Part shown: positions 17,537-26,929 of the stretch, piece after piece
How positions within the stretch are numbered: position 1 is the first letter of the stretch
Layout: every line of letters begins with the position of its first letter
Origin: SIG299 sp045531955
GTDB taxonomy: Bacteria; Bacillota; Clostridia; Lachnospirales; Lachnospiraceae
Direction of reading: 5' to 3'
Assembly: GCA_045531955.1 (NCBI GenBank)
Contig: JAZSFC010000006.1
Span: forward strand, 62,001 to 126,000
Length of the DNA stretch: 64,000 nt
Translations under genes and position numbers: made by a program
Notes under the pieces: generated by a model
Database searches by the model: none
What the model was told of the DNA's origin: nothing
What the model saw: only the letters and a program-made list of their open reading frames with translations

Positions 17537-18811
17537 CTATGGACAATACCTCTCCAAATTCACTATTCTGCTTTCATTTCCTAACAACACTAATAGTTCG
17601 TCATATATTGCATTATTTGAAGCAATAATAATTCCGGAAGAACTTAACACTTCTTTTGTAGCAATAGTTAAATAATTGTACTCCGTACGTTGTCCTATTG
17701 CATTATTTTTCTTGTCAGCCACTCCCGACAACAGCAAGTTCTCTTCCCTACAGAATTTTTGAAATGCAGTTCCTCTTTTCCCCAATCCCCACAAATATAT
17801 TTCTTTTTGCGATTCCCACCATTTTTTTATTTCTTCTGCACATAAACGCAGTTGATTCAAATAGTCTAATTTCTGACAAAACCACTTACTCTCATAAGGT
17901 TGTGACACAAAACACTTCCTCCAAAAGTCCTGCTTATTGTTTTTTATTGGAACTTCCTTATTCTCTTTACAAATTTGACTTAACACTTCGTATGCCTGCT
18001 TTTTCAGTTCATCGTTTTTACAGAGACATAGTTCATACAAACCACCCTGAAGCATTAACAAAAACAACTGCTTATTTATTTCTTTAGTTTTATCCAAAAA
18101 CTGACTCAGTTTGTCCACCGCCGCAAAAAAATTAAACGGATTCCGATGAAAGGATATCTGTGATGTAACATTTGTCCTATATTTCACTAGTGCTTCTGTA
18201 ATAATACTTATTTTTTTTGCACCTGTTAGCACCATACAGGAAAAAAAAACATCATTACTGGAAGACAAATTTTGAAATGTAATCCTGTTATCTTCTAAAA
18301 AACTTCTCCGACAAAGTTTATTCCACGGTGCATAAATTTGATTCGCAAACCAATCTTCATCGTCTTTGTTCTGTACTTCCTCAGGCTTTGGAATTCTTCT
18401 ACTTGTAACCTTTTTTTTATCATTTTCCACAATAAAAGTTTCGTAACCACAAATACAAACATCCGCGTCCTCTACTACTATTTTATAATACAATAAAGAT
18501 AGCATGTCTTTATCAAACACATCATCTGCATCCAAGAAAATGACATACTTTCCCTGTGAATAGGAATAACCAATATTCCTGGTTTCCGCTGCACCCACAT
18601 TCTGCTCCAAGAAAACCACTTTCATATTGGAATTCTGTGATTGATATTTGTCCAGTATTTCTTTAGTTTTCACATCCTGTGAACAATCGTCTAAACAAAT
18701 TAGCTCAAACGCCTGAAAACTCTGATTAAAAACTGAGCTTAGACATTCCTCTAAATATATACCTGTGTTATGAATTGGCATAATAACAGATATTTGTATT
18801 CCTTTACTCAT
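17537..18811 (-). CDS. GT2 family glycosyltransferase with C-terminal Rossmann-like module
   Basis: About 424 residues. The GT2 domain has ISVIMPIHNTGIYLEE, LICLDDCSQD and FLDADDVF. The divergent shared module starts near residue 340 with EIYLWGLGKRGTAF, followed by GVADKKN and GIIIASNNA. The start at 18811 follows GGAG by six bases. Upstream in-frame GTG/ATG codons would lie within a GC-rich hairpin. Homopolymer runs of T8 and A9 (plus strand, 18211-18218 and 18241-18249) interrupt the middle of the gene and could slip. Confidence 0.84.
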   Translation of the reverse strand: MSKGIQISVIMPIHNTGIYLEECLSSVFNQSFQAFELICLDDCSQDVKTKEILDKYQSQNSNMKVVFLEQNVGAAETRNIGYSYSQGKYVIFLDADDVFDKDMLSLLYYKIVVEDADVCICGYETFIVENDKKKVTSRRIPKPEEVQNKDDEDWFANQIYAPWNKLCRRSFLEDNRITFQNLSSSNDVFFSCMVLTGAKKISIITEALVKYRTNVTSQISFHRNPFNFFAAVDKLSQFLDKTKEINKQLFLLMLQGGLYELCLCKNDELKKQAYEVLSQICKENKEVPIKNNKQDFWRKCFVSQPYESKWFCQKLDYLNQLRLCAEEIKKWWESQKEIYLWGLGKRGTAFQKFCREENLLLSGVADKKNNAIGQRTEYNYLTIATKEVLSSSGIIIASNNAIYDELLVLLGNESRIVNLERYCP

Positions 18812-18826
18812 ACTAATCTCCATTCC

Positions 18827-18845
18827 GCCGCCTTCGGCTGGCGGC
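18827..18845 (-). other. GC-rich stem-loop upstream of a glycosyltransferase start
   Basis: A 6-bp G/C stem (18827-18832 with 18840-18845) and a seven-base loop lie directly before the ribosome binding site of the GT2 gene and just after the stop of the small ORF. In this AT-rich stretch it stands out and may limit read-through or ribosome loading. No T run follows. Confidence 0.4.
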
Positions 18846-18853
18846 ACAAATAG

Positions 18854-18982
18854 TTATGAAAAAAGGTGTGCGTCTTCCACCACTTCATTTATACTTGTTA
18901 CTAGTGTGGCGACCAATTGATTTCTAAAGCAAAGTATGATACCATATAAACCTAAATTTATGAATTCTGTATATGTATACAT
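18854..18982 (-). CDS. Small ORF, 42 residues, hypothetical
   Basis: A 42-codon ORF begins MYTYTEFINLGLYGIIL and ends VVEDAHLFS. A strong ribosome site (AAGGAAGG, six bases before the ATG) precedes it, and it fills the gap between the GT4 and GT2 genes in the same orientation. The first half is hydrophobic enough for one short membrane-associated helix. I recognise no family. It could be a genuine small protein, a leader peptide or the eroded start of a lost gene. Confidence 0.45.
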   Translation of the reverse strand: MYTYTEFINLGLYGIILCFRNQLVATLVTSINEVVEDAHLFS

Positions 18983-19002
18983 CTTATGCCTTCCTTCTTT
19001 AC

Positions 19003-20928
19003 CTATATTTTGCTCTCTATAAACGCATCATAGCATGCCTGTATTCCACAAATTATTTTTTGTGTAGACTTTGTTGAACACATTTCTCTTATTTTTATTC
19101 TCATCGCATCACTGGTTTCCTTATATAGTTCTTTATCTAAGTATAAAGCCTCTATATATTGCATCAACTCAGGATATCCGCCATCCACCGCATATTGTTC
19201 AGTAACAAGCACTGCTGCTGAGCCCAAGTCCTTTACTGTTACAACCGGTATACCATTCCCCATAGCTATACCTGCGCTGAGCCCCCCTCCCTCTCTTTTA
19301 GGATTTAAAAAAACATCACTTATTTTATATAAAGCGCCTAATTCCGGTTCATAGCCCCTTAATATAATTCTATTGTTTTCTAATAAATATCCATATTTCT
19401 TTGCATCTATATCTGGCATATTACCTACAAGCATCCAAATTATCTTTGAATGCCTTTCTAATAACCCTTTCATCGCATCTAACAATTCTTCTGTTACCTC
19501 TTGCTTAAGCCTTGCACCCACTGTTACCACTACAAATGCATTTTCATTTATATTAAATTGAGATTTTACATATTGTGTCACAGATTCTTTACAAAAAAAC
19601 TCATCTTTCACTCCCGCAAATGGAATCTCAATTATTTGATTTTCCTCCAAATAATTAAATCTTTGATTAAATGCCATTGTCCGTTTTTTATTTCCTGCAA
19701 TTGTTTTTGTAAAAAATGTTCCTTTTGCACGATCTCTCATTGGATAGAATAAAACAGGAAATATTTCATTTAATATTGGAGCTAATATAAGCTGTGTATC
19801 TCCTAAATCCAATATAACATCTGGGTTGAATGTTATCACATCCTTAATACAACCTACTAATCTTTCTTTCACTGTTGTCTCATATCGATAAAATATGTCT
19901 ACCTTATCCTTTGTTACTCTGCGATTTATTTCATCACATTCAAACGACATTGTTTTAGAATAATGCACCGGAGTGATTGCATACTGCACATCCCATGAAT
20001 TAAAAGTATCTGATGTGACAATTCCCACCTCATATCCATTATCACACAGTGTGTTTGCCATTTGACATATAACTACAGATACCGCACCCTTTGTATCACT
20101 ATTTTGATACAGAGCAGCTATAATTAACACTCTTTTTATATTTTGCCTCTTTAACGCAAATTTCTCTTTTCCTTGGATATTATAGCTTTTACATAATTGT
20201 TGCATTAATTTTTTTCTATCAGTATAATAATCATCATATACCCAGGTTGGATAAAATACACTCCATCTCTCTACCTCATGAAAAAAGCAAAATACTGCAT
20301 CTCTTTCTTCTTCCGAAATATCCGTCATTCTCTGCATCAGGCATTTTATATATGATGTGGAAAGCACTTCTGCTTCTCTAAAAATTGTCGCAAAAATAAT
20401 GCCCTCTTTTTTTGATAATTTCTCTGTGGAAAGTAATGTATATATTATATTAACAAAACACTCTTTCTCTGATGTCTCCTTTAATTCCTCAATTAATGGT
20501 GTGAAATATTCTCTGTCAGCACAACCATTTTTTTCAAAATCCTCTAATACTTGATATACTGCCCCTCTGTTAGATAATATTTTCTGCACCATTCCCGTTT
20601 CACAAGTCGGTATTTTTTCTAAATGATAAATAATCTTTTCGTCCGGTATCCTATTGTTTAATAATATTTTTTTTGCATCCTCTGCATTGTTTTCACCTTT
20701 CAATGCAATAACTATATAATCAAAATTCAAGTTACTTGTTATTTGCAACGGATTAATCACCGGAATAGCATATTGCGTATATTGTTCATAATTTCTATCT
20801 GCAAACCCCAAACAAGTACAATAATCGTCCTTCTGGCTTTGGCGCCAATATTCTCTTCCTACATCACCAAAGCCATAAATTATAATACTGCTACCCTGTT
20901 TGACTTTTTCAAATGGAAATCTAAACAT
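19003..20928 (-). CDS. GT4-like glycosyltransferase with N-terminal Rossmann-like module
   Basis: 641 residues. The first ~110 residues are the shared module at the N terminus: MFRFPFEKVKQGS linker, IIIYGFGDVGREYW, GFADRNYE and FDYIVIALKG. A helical region follows to about 260. A GT-B glycosyltransferase then starts at VLIIAALYQ, with VVVTVGARLKQEV and an EGGGLSAGIAMGNGIPVV donor-binding segment containing the usual Glu-rich GT4 motif. The start follows GGAGG by nine bases. A second, mostly deleted paralogue lies at 25484-25698. Confidence 0.83.
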   Translation of the reverse strand: MFRFPFEKVKQGSSIIIYGFGDVGREYWRQSQKDDYCTCLGFADRNYEQYTQYAIPVINPLQITSNLNFDYIVIALKGENNAEDAKKILLNNRIPDEKIIYHLEKIPTCETGMVQKILSNRGAVYQVLEDFEKNGCADREYFTPLIEELKETSEKECFVNIIYTLLSTEKLSKKEGIIFATIFREAEVLSTSYIKCLMQRMTDISEEERDAVFCFFHEVERWSVFYPTWVYDDYYTDRKKLMQQLCKSYNIQGKEKFALKRQNIKRVLIIAALYQNSDTKGAVSVVICQMANTLCDNGYEVGIVTSDTFNSWDVQYAITPVHYSKTMSFECDEINRRVTKDKVDIFYRYETTVKERLVGCIKDVITFNPDVILDLGDTQLILAPILNEIFPVLFYPMRDRAKGTFFTKTIAGNKKRTMAFNQRFNYLEENQIIEIPFAGVKDEFFCKESVTQYVKSQFNINENAFVVVTVGARLKQEVTEELLDAMKGLLERHSKIIWMLVGNMPDIDAKKYGYLLENNRIILRGYEPELGALYKISDVFLNPKREGGGLSAGIAMGNGIPVVTVKDLGSAAVLVTEQYAVDGGYPELMQYIEALYLDKELYKETSDAMRIKIREMCSTKSTQKIICGIQACYDAFIESKI

Positions 20929-21077
20929 TATTCATATCCTCCCTTTTCTCTATCCCTATACACCACAGGACTCTCAATGCTTTTATGCATGACTTTGTCC
21001 CTGTTATACATTGGCATGATAATTGATACTAATTTATTTTCATTTGCTAATCTCTTTCTCCGGCTATCGCGAAATAT
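20928..21077 (-). pseudogene. Remnant of a GT2 glycosyltransferase N terminus
   Basis: The gap between two genes contains an open 49-codon frame with no start of its own. It reads RRKRLANENKLVSIIMPMYN and then KVMHKSIES, a typical GT2 opening (SIIMPMYN, then the first helix). Homology then breaks off and the frame ends in TAA overlapping the ATG of the next gene. The flanks are tight, so the rest of a glycosyltransferase gene has been deleted here. Confidence 0.6.
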
Positions 21078-21079
21078 TA

Positions 21080-22210
21080 CTATATTTTCATAAGCGGTAT
21101 AATTTGGGTAATTCCTTTTTCTCGCAACATATGCTGAATTTCCGTTTTTACATTTCCATTAATTGCAAGAATGCAAACTGCATTTTTCTTCGATCCGTTT
21201 AACTCATACAAAGGAACGACATCTATTCCATTGATGTCAGAAGGGTTGTTCGCCATCTGCGTTACTAATATTTTACTAATCTTCACTCCTGCTTCTAACA
21301 ATTTGGATAAAGTATATTTTCCCCAGTTTCCGGCCCCGTAAATATATACTTCTGATGCTTGTTTGAGGTATTTTATATCCTCATCACTAAACACAAAACT
21401 TAACCACTCATATCTGTCTTTCTGTGAAACGGACCAATCATCTTCATATTCATACATTTTCTCATGGTCACAATATCTGCAAAACGGTATAGGTTTTACC
21501 ATTTTTTCCATAATAGTTTCCGCATTTTCCGCCTTATAGATATCAATGCTGTTGCGTTCTGACCAAGCCATATCTAAATTAAAATGTTTAATAAGATGAT
21601 GCGCATGTGCGACTGTACAACACGTATATAATCTACCATTTCGAAGATTCAAACATTCATTTGCTCTTTTACATGTATAGAAATTTTTTACAGCATCAAA
21701 ATCTCCTCTAGTATCCAATGCTATTCTCCACATTGTCGGTCGCCGGTTATTACCCTCTCCATTTAACGCATATTCTATCTTGTTTTGAAGCATTACTTCT
21801 TCCAGATGGGAATAATCTAAGGCAATTGGATACTTTGTTACTCTGATTTCAATTTTTTCACTCCTACATACTTCATAAAAATCTTTCGGCATAGAAGTCA
21901 AAAGAATACCGTTACTTATAATATAAATATGACCGTACGGGAAGTATTTTCTTGTCAATTTCATTATTTCATTGATTTGCGGATGAAGTAATGGTTCTCC
22001 TCCCATGAGACGAATCCATTCCATTTCCCCACAAAATAGTTCCGATAATCGACATAAATCCTTCTCATACTGCTTTATATCTAAAAACTCTTCTTCTGCT
22101 AATGGCGAATAATGTGCACAATTTCTGCAATTCAAATTACAGTGTTCTGCCACCTGCACTTCAAACCGAAGTAATGCGTGCGGTTGATAGCGATAAAACT
22201 CTTTATTCAT
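21080..22210 (-). CDS. Radical SAM protein with C-terminal Rossmann-like module
   Basis: 376 residues. The radical SAM core has the [4Fe-4S] motif CNLNCRNC (Cys24, Cys28, Cys31), then LMGGEPLLHPQ as the SAM-contacting GGE motif. Four further Cys residues (CKRANECL, CCTVAH, CRYCDH) are candidates for an auxiliary cluster. From about residue 285 the shared module follows, with VYIYGAGNWGKY and then ILVTQM. It is paralogous to the next gene upstream, where the module is at the opposite end. Substrate is unknown. Context suggests oxidation or rearrangement of a sugar or amino-sugar. Confidence 0.85.
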   Translation of the reverse strand: MNKEFYRYQPHALLRFEVQVAEHCNLNCRNCAHYSPLAEEEFLDIKQYEKDLCRLSELFCGEMEWIRLMGGEPLLHPQINEIMKLTRKYFPYGHIYIISNGILLTSMPKDFYEVCRSEKIEIRVTKYPIALDYSHLEEVMLQNKIEYALNGEGNNRRPTMWRIALDTRGDFDAVKNFYTCKRANECLNLRNGRLYTCCTVAHAHHLIKHFNLDMAWSERNSIDIYKAENAETIMEKMVKPIPFCRYCDHEKMYEYEDDWSVSQKDRYEWLSFVFSDEDIKYLKQASEVYIYGAGNWGKYTLSKLLEAGVKISKILVTQMANNPSDINGIDVVPLYELNGSKKNAVCILAINGNVKTEIQHMLREKGITQIIPLMKI

Positions 22211-22231
22211 CGTCCTTCTCCTTCCATTTCG

Positions 22232-23377
22232 TCACACTGTCCACTCATTTATATCCTTCTTTGTTACCTGCCATGGTATTCTCCCGAACACCGAAATATC
22301 ACTCCGATTACAGTATCTGCAAAACGGTATTGGTCGGCATAGCCTATCCAACAACGCCTGTCCTGTTTCTACTTCATAAATATTCACATAATCCTGTTCC
22401 TCTACTTTAAGATTTTGGCAAAAAAACTTGTTAAAGTGTTTCACTTCTGCTGGCACCAAGCATGTATACATCTTTCCATGATCCAACAAAATGCAATCAT
22501 TTGCTCTATAACAAGTTTCAAAATTATCTATTGCATCTTCCTCTCCATTCAAACTAAGAGGTTGATGTCCTAAAGTTCTAACCGGCTCCTTATTAAAGTA
22601 GTGTAATTCAACCCCTTTGTTTTTCGTGTAGTTTTCTATTTCATTATAATCTATCTTGATTGGATATTTTGTTACCCACAATTCTGTATTTGTATCTTTA
22701 CACGCTTCAAAAAAATCATCCGTCATTTTATTAAGCAGTATACCATTAGTCAAAATCTGTATGGAACCATTAGGAAACGCATTTCTGGTTTCTAATATAA
22801 ACTTATCTATCTCCGGATGCAGCAACGGTTCTCCACCCAGTAATAGAATGCGTTCCATATTCCCTTCGAACAAATCACTAAGTCTTAAAATATCTTTTTT
22901 ATACTCCTCAATATCCAAACATTCTTCTTCTGCAATCGAAGAAAAGTGATAACATCCTCGACAGTTCAAATTACAATGCTCCACTAGATGAATCTGAAAA
23001 CATAACTGCTTCCTCGGAACCTTGATTCGCTTTTTCAGCTCCCCTACAAAATCATCTTTCATATATAACACTTCTGCAAGAACAGTGCTATCCTCTAACC
23101 GCTTTCTTATTTCAAAATGATATTTTTCTGTAGTCGCAACCAAAATAATGAAATCCCCATTTATTTCCTTCACCATCTGTGATATTTGCTTTACCTGCAG
23201 ACACTCCACTAATTCATCTTTGGGTTCATCTGAAACAAGAAATGCCTCTGGTTGAATACCATAACCCTTGAGCCAGTTTAAAACAAGTCTTCCCACCATT
23301 CCACAACCATATATGTAACATCCTTTTTTTCGCTTTATAGCTTCTAGTATATCTTTTTTTTCTTCATTATACTTCAT
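22232..23377 (-). CDS. Radical SAM protein with N-terminal Rossmann-like module
   Basis: 381 residues from the ATG at 23377, which follows GGAGG by seven bases. Residues ~15-125 are the shared module (CYIYGCGMVGRLVL, FLVSDEPKDE, FIILVATTE). The radical SAM core follows, with CNLNCRGC and LLGGEPLLHPE. Cys residues resembling those of the neighbouring radical SAM gene (CYRAND, CRYCNR) come after. The two genes are clearly paralogous in the catalytic half yet carry the module on opposite ends, showing that it is an independently movable unit. Confidence 0.85.
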   Translation of the reverse strand: MKYNEEKKDILEAIKRKKGCYIYGCGMVGRLVLNWLKGYGIQPEAFLVSDEPKDELVECLQVKQISQMVKEINGDFIILVATTEKYHFEIRKRLEDSTVLAEVLYMKDDFVGELKKRIKVPRKQLCFQIHLVEHCNLNCRGCYHFSSIAEEECLDIEEYKKDILRLSDLFEGNMERILLLGGEPLLHPEIDKFILETRNAFPNGSIQILTNGILLNKMTDDFFEACKDTNTELWVTKYPIKIDYNEIENYTKNKGVELHYFNKEPVRTLGHQPLSLNGEEDAIDNFETCYRANDCILLDHGKMYTCLVPAEVKHFNKFFCQNLKVEEQDYVNIYEVETGQALLDRLCRPIPFCRYCNRSDISVFGRIPWQVTKKDINEWTV

Positions 23378-23401
23378 ACACATTCCTCCACGCAAATACT
23401 C

Positions 23402-25462
23402 TTACTCAAAATACAATGTATAACGGTTTCCGGACGAAAACTTTCTCTTCTGATACGCCAAATACTCATTGTAATAAAAATCAAGCATTGCTTCTTTATC
23501 TATCAAACATCCCGCGTATTCAGACTGAAAAAGAAGCTCATTGTCGGGATTTATAGATGTTATTCCATAAAGCTCCGGCCGATCATACATATCTGTGTTT
23601 TTAAACAGCATGAACGGATTTACTGAAAAGGCATCTATCATTCCATCTATTGCCCTTATATTTTCCATATCCTCTCTTGCTTCTTCTAAGGTCTCTGATG
23701 GCAAATTGCATAACAACCAAGCATATGTTTTAATTCCAGATTCATGGAATAGCTTCAAGCAATAGGAAGAAGTTTCCGCACTAATACCCTTTTTAATATG
23801 CTTTAGCAGTCTTTGATTTAACGTTTCTATACCAAACATCACCATCTTACAACCATTTTTCTTCGCCTTCTGAAGAATCTCTTTTGTATAGACACGGCTT
23901 ACTCTAGAATAATAGAACCATTGTATATTACCAAATTCCTGGTGCTTGTCCATTTCTTCTACCATATCCACAAAACAATCCGGACGAATCGCTTCATCAA
24001 CAAACTGAAAATCCCGTATATTATATCGTCTAGAAAGTTCTAACAACTCTTCAACTACAAGTTTCATGTCTTTACTTCTATAATTGTGACGATACTTTGC
24101 ATCATGATTACAAAAAGCACACTGTCCATAGTGACATCCTCTGGAGGTTTGATACGGCATAATTACTCTTGGTGCCAAATAAAGACTCAAATCCAATCCA
24201 TCATAATTTGCAAGCGGTAGTTCTCCAACATTTTCGATTATTTGTTCGGTATAGCGGACTTCATTATTTTTATCCACTAATACCAAGTTTGGAATACTAT
24301 CTACTTCTCCTTTCTTGCCACCTTTAATGTATTCCATTAACTTCGCGATGGCCGTTTCTCCTTCTCCTACAATCATGTAGTCAATGTATTTGTTAATATC
24401 TTTTTTGTTTTTATAATTACTTTTTACAAACAAATCTGCACAACTACCGCCCATAACAACCGTTGTTTCCGGCTTGCATAGCTTGATTATTTTTGCGAGC
24501 AAATACCCCGGAAGAAATTGCATCGTACTGGTAACTGAAATTCCAACAACTTCCGGTATTTTTGCAAATAATCCAATTAAATTCGCATGAGATAAATGCT
24601 CAACAAATTTCGCATTCCTTTTGGCATATGTTGCTTTCTCCAAATCCTTACATTTATCGAAGCTGATATCCATCAGCTCCCATGCATATGCGATGTTATA
24701 AAAGGAGTCAATCACACGCTTCTGCACGTGATTCATCGCTTCATACCCTTGCTTTATCTGCTCTATGTCAAATTCTTCTCCCTGAAAAAACCATAAGTCA
24801 TCCACGTATTCTTCATAAGTTGAATAATTATTTTTCTCATAGTCGAGGAAATTTTTCTCGTAAAATTCTGGGCATAAACATCTTCCAGCAATCTCTCTCC
24901 AATTGAACTGAATTACCTGTCGAATACAGTGAATGCCCAAATCAACCTGTTTAACCTTATATCCTTCCTCTAAAAGCTTAGCTGCCAAACAAGGGACTGC
25001 ACTAAAAGGAGAATATACATCCCAATAAGGTGGTGAAAAAAATAAAATATCCTCTTCCGCTTTCTCCTTATTGTTCTTCGCATAGTTGATTATTTTTTTT
25101 GTTGCAGCTTCTACTCCCAAATATCCTAACACTGCATCTATAACCTCATTGGTCATGCAAACACAATTTGTTATCCCCTGATTTTTCAATGTTACCAATA
25201 TTTCTTTTTGATGATGCTCCTTTACTGTAACTAATATTGGAATGTTTTTTTCTACCCTTTCTCTTGAAAACTCTATTACTGGTTTTTCATGATAATAAAT
25301 GTTTGAAGATAGGCATTCCGTAACAAAAATTGCCTTCACTTTATCCCACAAGCCAAGAGCTTCAAACACACAACAAAATTCATCACACATTTTTCCAGCG
25401 CCGTAAAGATAAAACCTTTCTTCTTGCGTGATCCATTCAACTACTTCTTCACAAGTATACAT
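23402..25462 (-). CDS. B12-binding-domain radical SAM protein with N-terminal Rossmann-like module
   Basis: 686 residues. The shared module comes first (FYLYGAGKMCDEF, FVTECL). A cobalamin-binding-type region spans about 140-370, with LFFSPPYWDVYSPFSAVP and VVMGGSCADLF. The radical SAM core has the cluster motif CHYGQCAFC, a Cx4Cx2C spacing instead of the usual Cx3Cx2C, as seen in some B12-dependent members. It ends in LYLAPR/FNPF-like substrate regions of the family. Such enzymes often methylate unactivated carbons. This suggests C-methylation or ring chemistry on an island substrate. Confidence 0.82.
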   Translation of the reverse strand: MYTCEEVVEWITQEERFYLYGAGKMCDEFCCVFEALGLWDKVKAIFVTECLSSNIYYHEKPVIEFSRERVEKNIPILVTVKEHHQKEILVTLKNQGITNCVCMTNEVIDAVLGYLGVEAATKKIINYAKNNKEKAEEDILFFSPPYWDVYSPFSAVPCLAAKLLEEGYKVKQVDLGIHCIRQVIQFNWREIAGRCLCPEFYEKNFLDYEKNNYSTYEEYVDDLWFFQGEEFDIEQIKQGYEAMNHVQKRVIDSFYNIAYAWELMDISFDKCKDLEKATYAKRNAKFVEHLSHANLIGLFAKIPEVVGISVTSTMQFLPGYLLAKIIKLCKPETTVVMGGSCADLFVKSNYKNKKDINKYIDYMIVGEGETAIAKLMEYIKGGKKGEVDSIPNLVLVDKNNEVRYTEQIIENVGELPLANYDGLDLSLYLAPRVIMPYQTSRGCHYGQCAFCNHDAKYRHNYRSKDMKLVVEELLELSRRYNIRDFQFVDEAIRPDCFVDMVEEMDKHQEFGNIQWFYYSRVSRVYTKEILQKAKKNGCKMVMFGIETLNQRLLKHIKKGISAETSSYCLKLFHESGIKTYAWLLCNLPSETLEEAREDMENIRAIDGMIDAFSVNPFMLFKNTDMYDRPELYGITSINPDNELLFQSEYAGCLIDKEAMLDFYYNEYLAYQKRKFSSGNRYTLYFE

Positions 25463-25483
25463 ATCTGCCCTACTTTCTATACG

Positions 25484-25698
25484 CTATGTCCTATTTTTTA
25501 TAAAAGCATTATAACATTCATGAATACTATTTATCATGCTTTGTATGCTATCCTCTGAACACATTTCCATAATTCTTTTTTTCATTTTACAACTGATTTT
25601 TTTGTAAAACGCTTTATCCAAATATAACTTTTCTATATATTGCATCAATTCCGGATATCCGCCATTTGTTTGATTTTTTCGAACGGAAATCTGAACAT
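25484..25698 (-). pseudogene. Internally deleted GT4 glycosyltransferase gene (11 N-terminal plus ~60 C-terminal codons)
   Basis: The remnant begins ATG with MFRFPFEKIKQ, matching the first 11 residues of the 19003-20928 protein. It then jumps, out of frame, to sequence matching that protein's last ~60 residues (GGYPELMQYIEKLYLDK, MCSEDS, NAFIKN and a stop at 25484). About 570 codons are missing. This is the scar of a second GT4 paralogue removed by one deletion. Confidence 0.8.
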
Positions 25699-25726
25699 AT
25701 ATTTATCGTTGCCCTTTCATTTTTAG

Positions 25727-26914
25727 CTATTTTATAGTTATGTACTCTTCCATATTATCCATCATATGCAACATTTCTTTCATGTCTTCAAACTCAATTA
25801 AAGCTGCGCCAATACCAAATCCCCCATTCTCAAATCGGGACACTTGTTCCCCGCTTTCAACAAACAAATCAGATAACACTATCTTTTTTTTCAAAAACGG
25901 ATTCATCTCCATCGAATTAAACACCTTATTTTCGAGAGAATGATATATGTAGGACGCAACATATTTATCCATTTTAACGTCTTTCAAATCACTAATATCC
26001 TCTCCAACTGCTGCTTTAACCGTATACTCAGCCAAATCAACACCACATGCCAGTTTAATAGCATCTGTTATCAGATTTCCGCCATTTCTTGGCCCCAACT
26101 CAATTATAAAAATTCTATCCTGTTCATCAAACATAAAATCCAAGTTAATTGCACCATTTTTTAACTCCAGTAAATCAACTGCTCTTTGGATTTCTTTCTT
26201 TGCACGCAGTTTCTTTTCTTCTGACAAATCAGCAGGAAAACTTTCTCCTATTGGAACAAGCGGATTGCACAACTTGTCAAAGTGCTCGTTTGCTATCCCA
26301 AAAAATGCAATCTTGCCATCTACAATAAATGCATCTCCTGCTATTTGATAGTATGACCGTTGAATAAATTCCTCTGCAACAAGAACATCGCCTCTCGCAT
26401 ATTTTAAAGCTTCTTCATATGCATCTGCTATTTGCTCCCTTTTTGTAATTTTACTTACTCCTTTACTGCCTGAAGAACTAACCGGTTTTAGCATGACAGC
26501 ACCATTAATTTCGTCAAAAAAATTATATGCCTCTTCCAAAGAAGTAATCTTCGCAACTTTAGGTATAAAAAAACCATGCTGTGCCAAAAAAGGATGAAAT
26601 AAATCTTTCCGTGTCATCATGTATACTGCTTCATATGGATTTGTAGGTAAACCCATTTTCTCGGCTACGTATGCAGCTGTTGGCGCCGAAACATCCGACG
26701 CATAAGCAATAATACCGTCTATTTGCTTTTCCACCGCAAGCTTCAAAACCGCTTCTCTATCCAGAGTACTAATATTATGATATTCATCTGCATATTTATG
26801 TGCCGGATTATCAGGAAGATAATCTACATCAATTACATAATATCCTAATCTTTTAGCAGCTTTTACTGCAGTCATTTGAAAATAGTTCCCGCCTAGACTC
26901 ATCAATTTTTTCAT
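25727..26914 (-). CDS. ATP-grasp domain protein
   Basis: 395 residues of the ATP-grasp superfamily, which joins a carboxylate to an amine or thiol through an acyl-phosphate. The N-terminal preATP-grasp domain has YYVIDVDYLPDNPAH. The nucleotide-binding part has MLKPVSSSGSKGVSKI, VAEEFIQ and the metal-binding end FIIELGPRNGGN. The size and order match carbamoyl-phosphate-synthase-like ligases such as those that make amide or peptide-like bonds. Here it could couple an amino acid or acyl group to an amino-sugar made by the aminotransferase downstream. It lacks the shared Rossmann module. Confidence 0.83.
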   Translation of the reverse strand: MKKLMSLGGNYFQMTAVKAAKRLGYYVIDVDYLPDNPAHKYADEYHNISTLDREAVLKLAVEKQIDGIIAYASDVSAPTAAYVAEKMGLPTNPYEAVYMMTRKDLFHPFLAQHGFFIPKVAKITSLEEAYNFFDEINGAVMLKPVSSSGSKGVSKITKREQIADAYEEALKYARGDVLVAEEFIQRSYYQIAGDAFIVDGKIAFFGIANEHFDKLCNPLVPIGESFPADLSEEKKLRAKKEIQRAVDLLELKNGAINLDFMFDEQDRIFIIELGPRNGGNLITDAIKLACGVDLAEYTVKAAVGEDISDLKDVKMDKYVASYIYHSLENKVFNSMEMNPFLKKKIVLSDLFVESGEQVSRFENGGFGIGAALIEFEDMKEMLHMMDNMEEYITIK

Positions 26915-26929
26915 CTTTTTTCTCCCGAA

